Source: Mycobacterium yunnanensis (GTDB taxonomy: Bacteria > Actinomycetota > Actinomycetes > Mycobacteriales > Mycobacteriaceae). Taken from it: DNA of 64,000 nucleotides. Positions within the stretch are counted from its first letter, which is position 1. Each line of letters begins with the position of its first letter. Both the position numbers and the translations under genes were made by a program. Shown here one piece after another: positions 62,537 through 64,000 of the stretch. The notes beneath the pieces were generated by a model. The model was not told the origin of the DNA and did no database searches. It saw only the letters and a program-made list of their open reading frames with translations. The DNA is taken from assembly GCF_025823185.1 (NCBI RefSeq), contig NZ_JACKVK010000008.1:1352312-1416311 (forward strand), written 5' to 3'.

Positions 62537-63294
62537 GAGGCCGCTCCGTTCTTCGACGCCATGGTGCGCGGCGGCAGGATGCCGCTGACCGAGGTCGCGG
62601 CGTCGGAGCCGTCGGGCAGTCGAGCCGCCACGTCGACCGCATTGTGTCGCGCGTAGACACCGGGATTGGGCATTGGTGTGGGGTGACCGCCGGGGGCGAA
62701 GCGCTCGGTGGCGAGTTCGCGCTGGGTCTTGCGGCGGTCGATGCGCTCGCGGTGGGTCAGCACCATGGCTGCCACGGTCGCGGTGATCAGCAGCGCACTG
62801 GTCAGCTCGAACGCCCAGAGGTAGCGGACGAAGATCAACGCGGCCAAGCCGTCGACGTTGCCTCCGGCATTCGCCTGGGCCAGCCCCGTGAACCCGGTGG
62901 CCGAGACGTTGCCGACGCCGGCGATGATCAGGATGCCGAACGCCGCACCCGCGCCGATTGCCGCGAAGCGTTGTCCGCGAATGGTTTCCACCAGGGAGTC
63001 GGCGGAGTCGACGCCGATCAGCATCAGGACGAACAGGAACAGCATCATCACCGCGCCGGTGTAGACCACGATCTGCACGACGCCGAGGAACAGGGCGTCC
63101 TGGGCGATGTAGAGGACGGCCAGCACGATCATGGTGAGCGCCAGGAAGATCGCCGAGTAGACCGCCTTGGGGGCCGCGACCACGGCGACCGCACCCAGCA
63201 CCGCGAGGGTGCCCAGCACCCAGAAGGTGACGGCCTCCGTCGTCGAGGTGCGGTAGACGGTGTCGGCGGCGAGGAGGACGACGTCGTGGGTCAT
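62533..63294 (-). CDS. nuoJ: NADH dehydrogenase I subunit J
   Basis: A 253-residue membrane subunit with five helices and the characteristic [15 protein letters not shown] stretch. A hydrophilic tail of about 70 residues (Pro/Ala-rich) follows, a length usual in actinobacteria. The ATG overlaps the nuoI stop (ATGA). An upstream in-frame extension into nuoI is rejected. Confidence 0.95.
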   Translation of the reverse strand: MTHDVVLLAADTVYRTSTTEAVTFWVLGTLAVLGAVAVVAAPKAVYSAIFLALTMIVLAVLYIAQDALFLGVVQIVVYTGAVMMLFLFVLMLIGVDSADSLVETIRGQRFAAIGAGAAFGILIIAGVGNVSATGFTGLAQANAGGNVDGLAALIFVRYLWAFELTSALLITATVAAMVLTHRERIDRRKTQRELATERFAPGGHPTPMPNPGVYARHNAVDVAARLPDGSDAATSVSGILPPRTMASKNGAAS

Positions 63295-63863
63295 AGGACG
63301 GCGTCCCGGGACTTCAGTGTCGGCATGCCAAGCGGGGTGGCCAGGCCGTCGGACCGGATGTTGCCTCGGTAGTAGTCCTCGTCGGTGCTGCCGGGCGCCA
63401 TGGCGTGCGGCGGGGCCGTCATGTCGGGTGTGAGCGGTGCGAGCAGCTTGGCCTTGCCGTAGATCAGGTCGGCGCGGTTGTCGTCGGCCATCTCGTAGTC
63501 GTTGGTCATGGTCAGCGCACGGGTGGGGCAGGCCTCGATGCACAGGCCGCAGCCGATGCACCGCAGATAGTTGATCTGGTAGACGCGGCCGTATCGTTCG
63601 CCGGGGGAGAAGCGCTCCGCCTCGGTGTTGTCGGCTCCCTCGACGAAGATCGCGTCGGCCGGGCACGCCCAGGCGCAGAGTTCGCACCCGATGCACTTCT
63701 CGAGGCCGTCCTCGTAGCGGTTGAGCTGATGCCGGCCGTGGTAGCGCTTGGCCGTCGGCCCGGGTTTCTCCGGGTACTGCTCGGTGACCGGCTTCTTGAA
63801 CATCGTCGTGAACGTGACGGCGAAACCGGCGAGGGCGTCGACGAGGTGGGGCCGCTTAGGCAT
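63291..63863 (-). CDS. nuoI: NADH dehydrogenase I subunit I
   Basis: A 190-residue ferredoxin-type subunit. Two C-x-x-C-x-x-C-x-x-x-C-P motifs ([12 protein letters not shown] and [12 protein letters not shown]) bind clusters N6a and N6b that pass electrons to the quinone site. The ATG overlaps the nuoH stop by eight bases. Intact length. Confidence 0.96.
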   Translation of the reverse strand: MPKRPHLVDALAGFAVTFTTMFKKPVTEQYPEKPGPTAKRYHGRHQLNRYEDGLEKCIGCELCAWACPADAIFVEGADNTEAERFSPGERYGRVYQINYLRCIGCGLCIEACPTRALTMTNDYEMADDNRADLIYGKAKLLAPLTPDMTAPPHAMAPGSTDEDYYRGNIRSDGLATPLGMPTLKSRDAVL

Positions 63864-64000
63864 CGGCGGGCTCCTTCGCGGGGATGGGTGGCACGGGGAA
63901 GGCCCCCGGTGCCGTCGACGGCGGATCGGCGAGGCGCTGGGCTCGGGTTCGCTTGTATCGCAACGTCCGCCACAGGTAGACCAGGAGCAGCAGGGCGAGG
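63856..64000 (-). CDS. nuoH: NADH dehydrogenase I subunit H, C-terminal end (cut by window edge)
   Basis: Only the last 47 residues lie in the window: the end of the final helix ([12 protein letters not shown]) and a hydrophilic Pro-rich tail ending P-A-D-A. Position and end sequence fit NuoH, the quinone-site membrane subunit, which normally precedes nuoI. The stop is TAA at 63856-63858. Confidence 0.85.
   Translation of the reverse strand, partial: LALLLLVYLWRTLRYKRTRAQRLADPPSTAPGAFPVPPIPAKEPADA

Overview
The window is very GC-rich, has GTG starts and tightly overlapping genes throughout, and reads as chromosomal DNA of a fast-growing mycobacterium (Mycolicibacterium type). Supporting markers are a PknB-type PASTA kinase, gabD2, a gyrase-like second type II topoisomerase pair of the kind described in M. 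smegmatis (TopoNM), a DUF222/HNH (13E12 family) protein, and a block resembling M. tuberculosis Rv3167c-Rv3168-Rv3169-aofH-hpx next to the nuo operon. I see no rRNA, tRNA, CRISPR array, insertion sequence or prophage. All assignments come from reading the sequence and recalling families; no search was run.

Layout. 1-4.8 kb: an MFS exporter (cut by the left edge) with an epoxide-hydrolase-like enzyme and a divergent TetR; a MerR divergent from an F420/flavin luciferase-like oxidoreductase; a LacI-type regulator. 4.9-15.4 kb: a catabolic-looking block with a cyclase-family hydrolase, a 6-oxocamphor-hydrolase-like crotonase, a three-subunit molybdenum hydroxylase (order large, FAD, FeS), an MHS-type symporter, an aldo-keto reductase, a VOC protein and an SDR, interspersed with a ruined alpha/beta hydrolase and two ruined EthD-like genes. 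A LacI-type operator stands before the first enzyme, and its 10-bp core recurs before the VOC gene.

15.4-26 kb: the TopoNM-like pair, a DHA2 drug exporter, and a TetR-controlled hydrolase with two NmrA-like proteins, whose control region is a 17-bp palindrome carrying start codons for both strands; a DUF4239 membrane protein. 26-26.4 kb: a three-copy 32-bp tandem repeat and a decayed UvrA-like fragment. 26.4-34.3 kb: two receptor-type Ser/Thr kinases around gabD2, then a small membrane protein with a PepSY protein and a one-TM protein with a duplicated C-G-P-W motif. 34.5-42 kb: a GT-C-like membrane protein, the deoR-galT-galK operon, and a polar amino acid ABC transporter. 42-57.2 kb: two divergent alcohol/quinone oxidoreductases, an hpx-like hydrolase, aofH, an EthA-like Baeyer-Villiger monooxygenase, a small secreted protein, a beta-lactamase-fold esterase, a truncated PucR-type regulator, the DUF222/HNH protein, the Rv3167c-3169-like TetR/kinase-like/unknown set, an SDR that has lost its NNAG region, a LysR and a VOC protein. 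57.2-64 kb: nuoN-M-L-K-J-I-H (H cut by the right edge), all on the minus strand with start/stop overlaps.

The most unusual points are the symmetric leaderless promoter/operator at 24.4 kb, a probable leaderless coupled leader peptide before the luciferase-like gene, the partly decayed Mo-hydroxylase catabolic block with repeated operator sequence, kinase genes on both sides of gabD2, and several genes with internal deletions.
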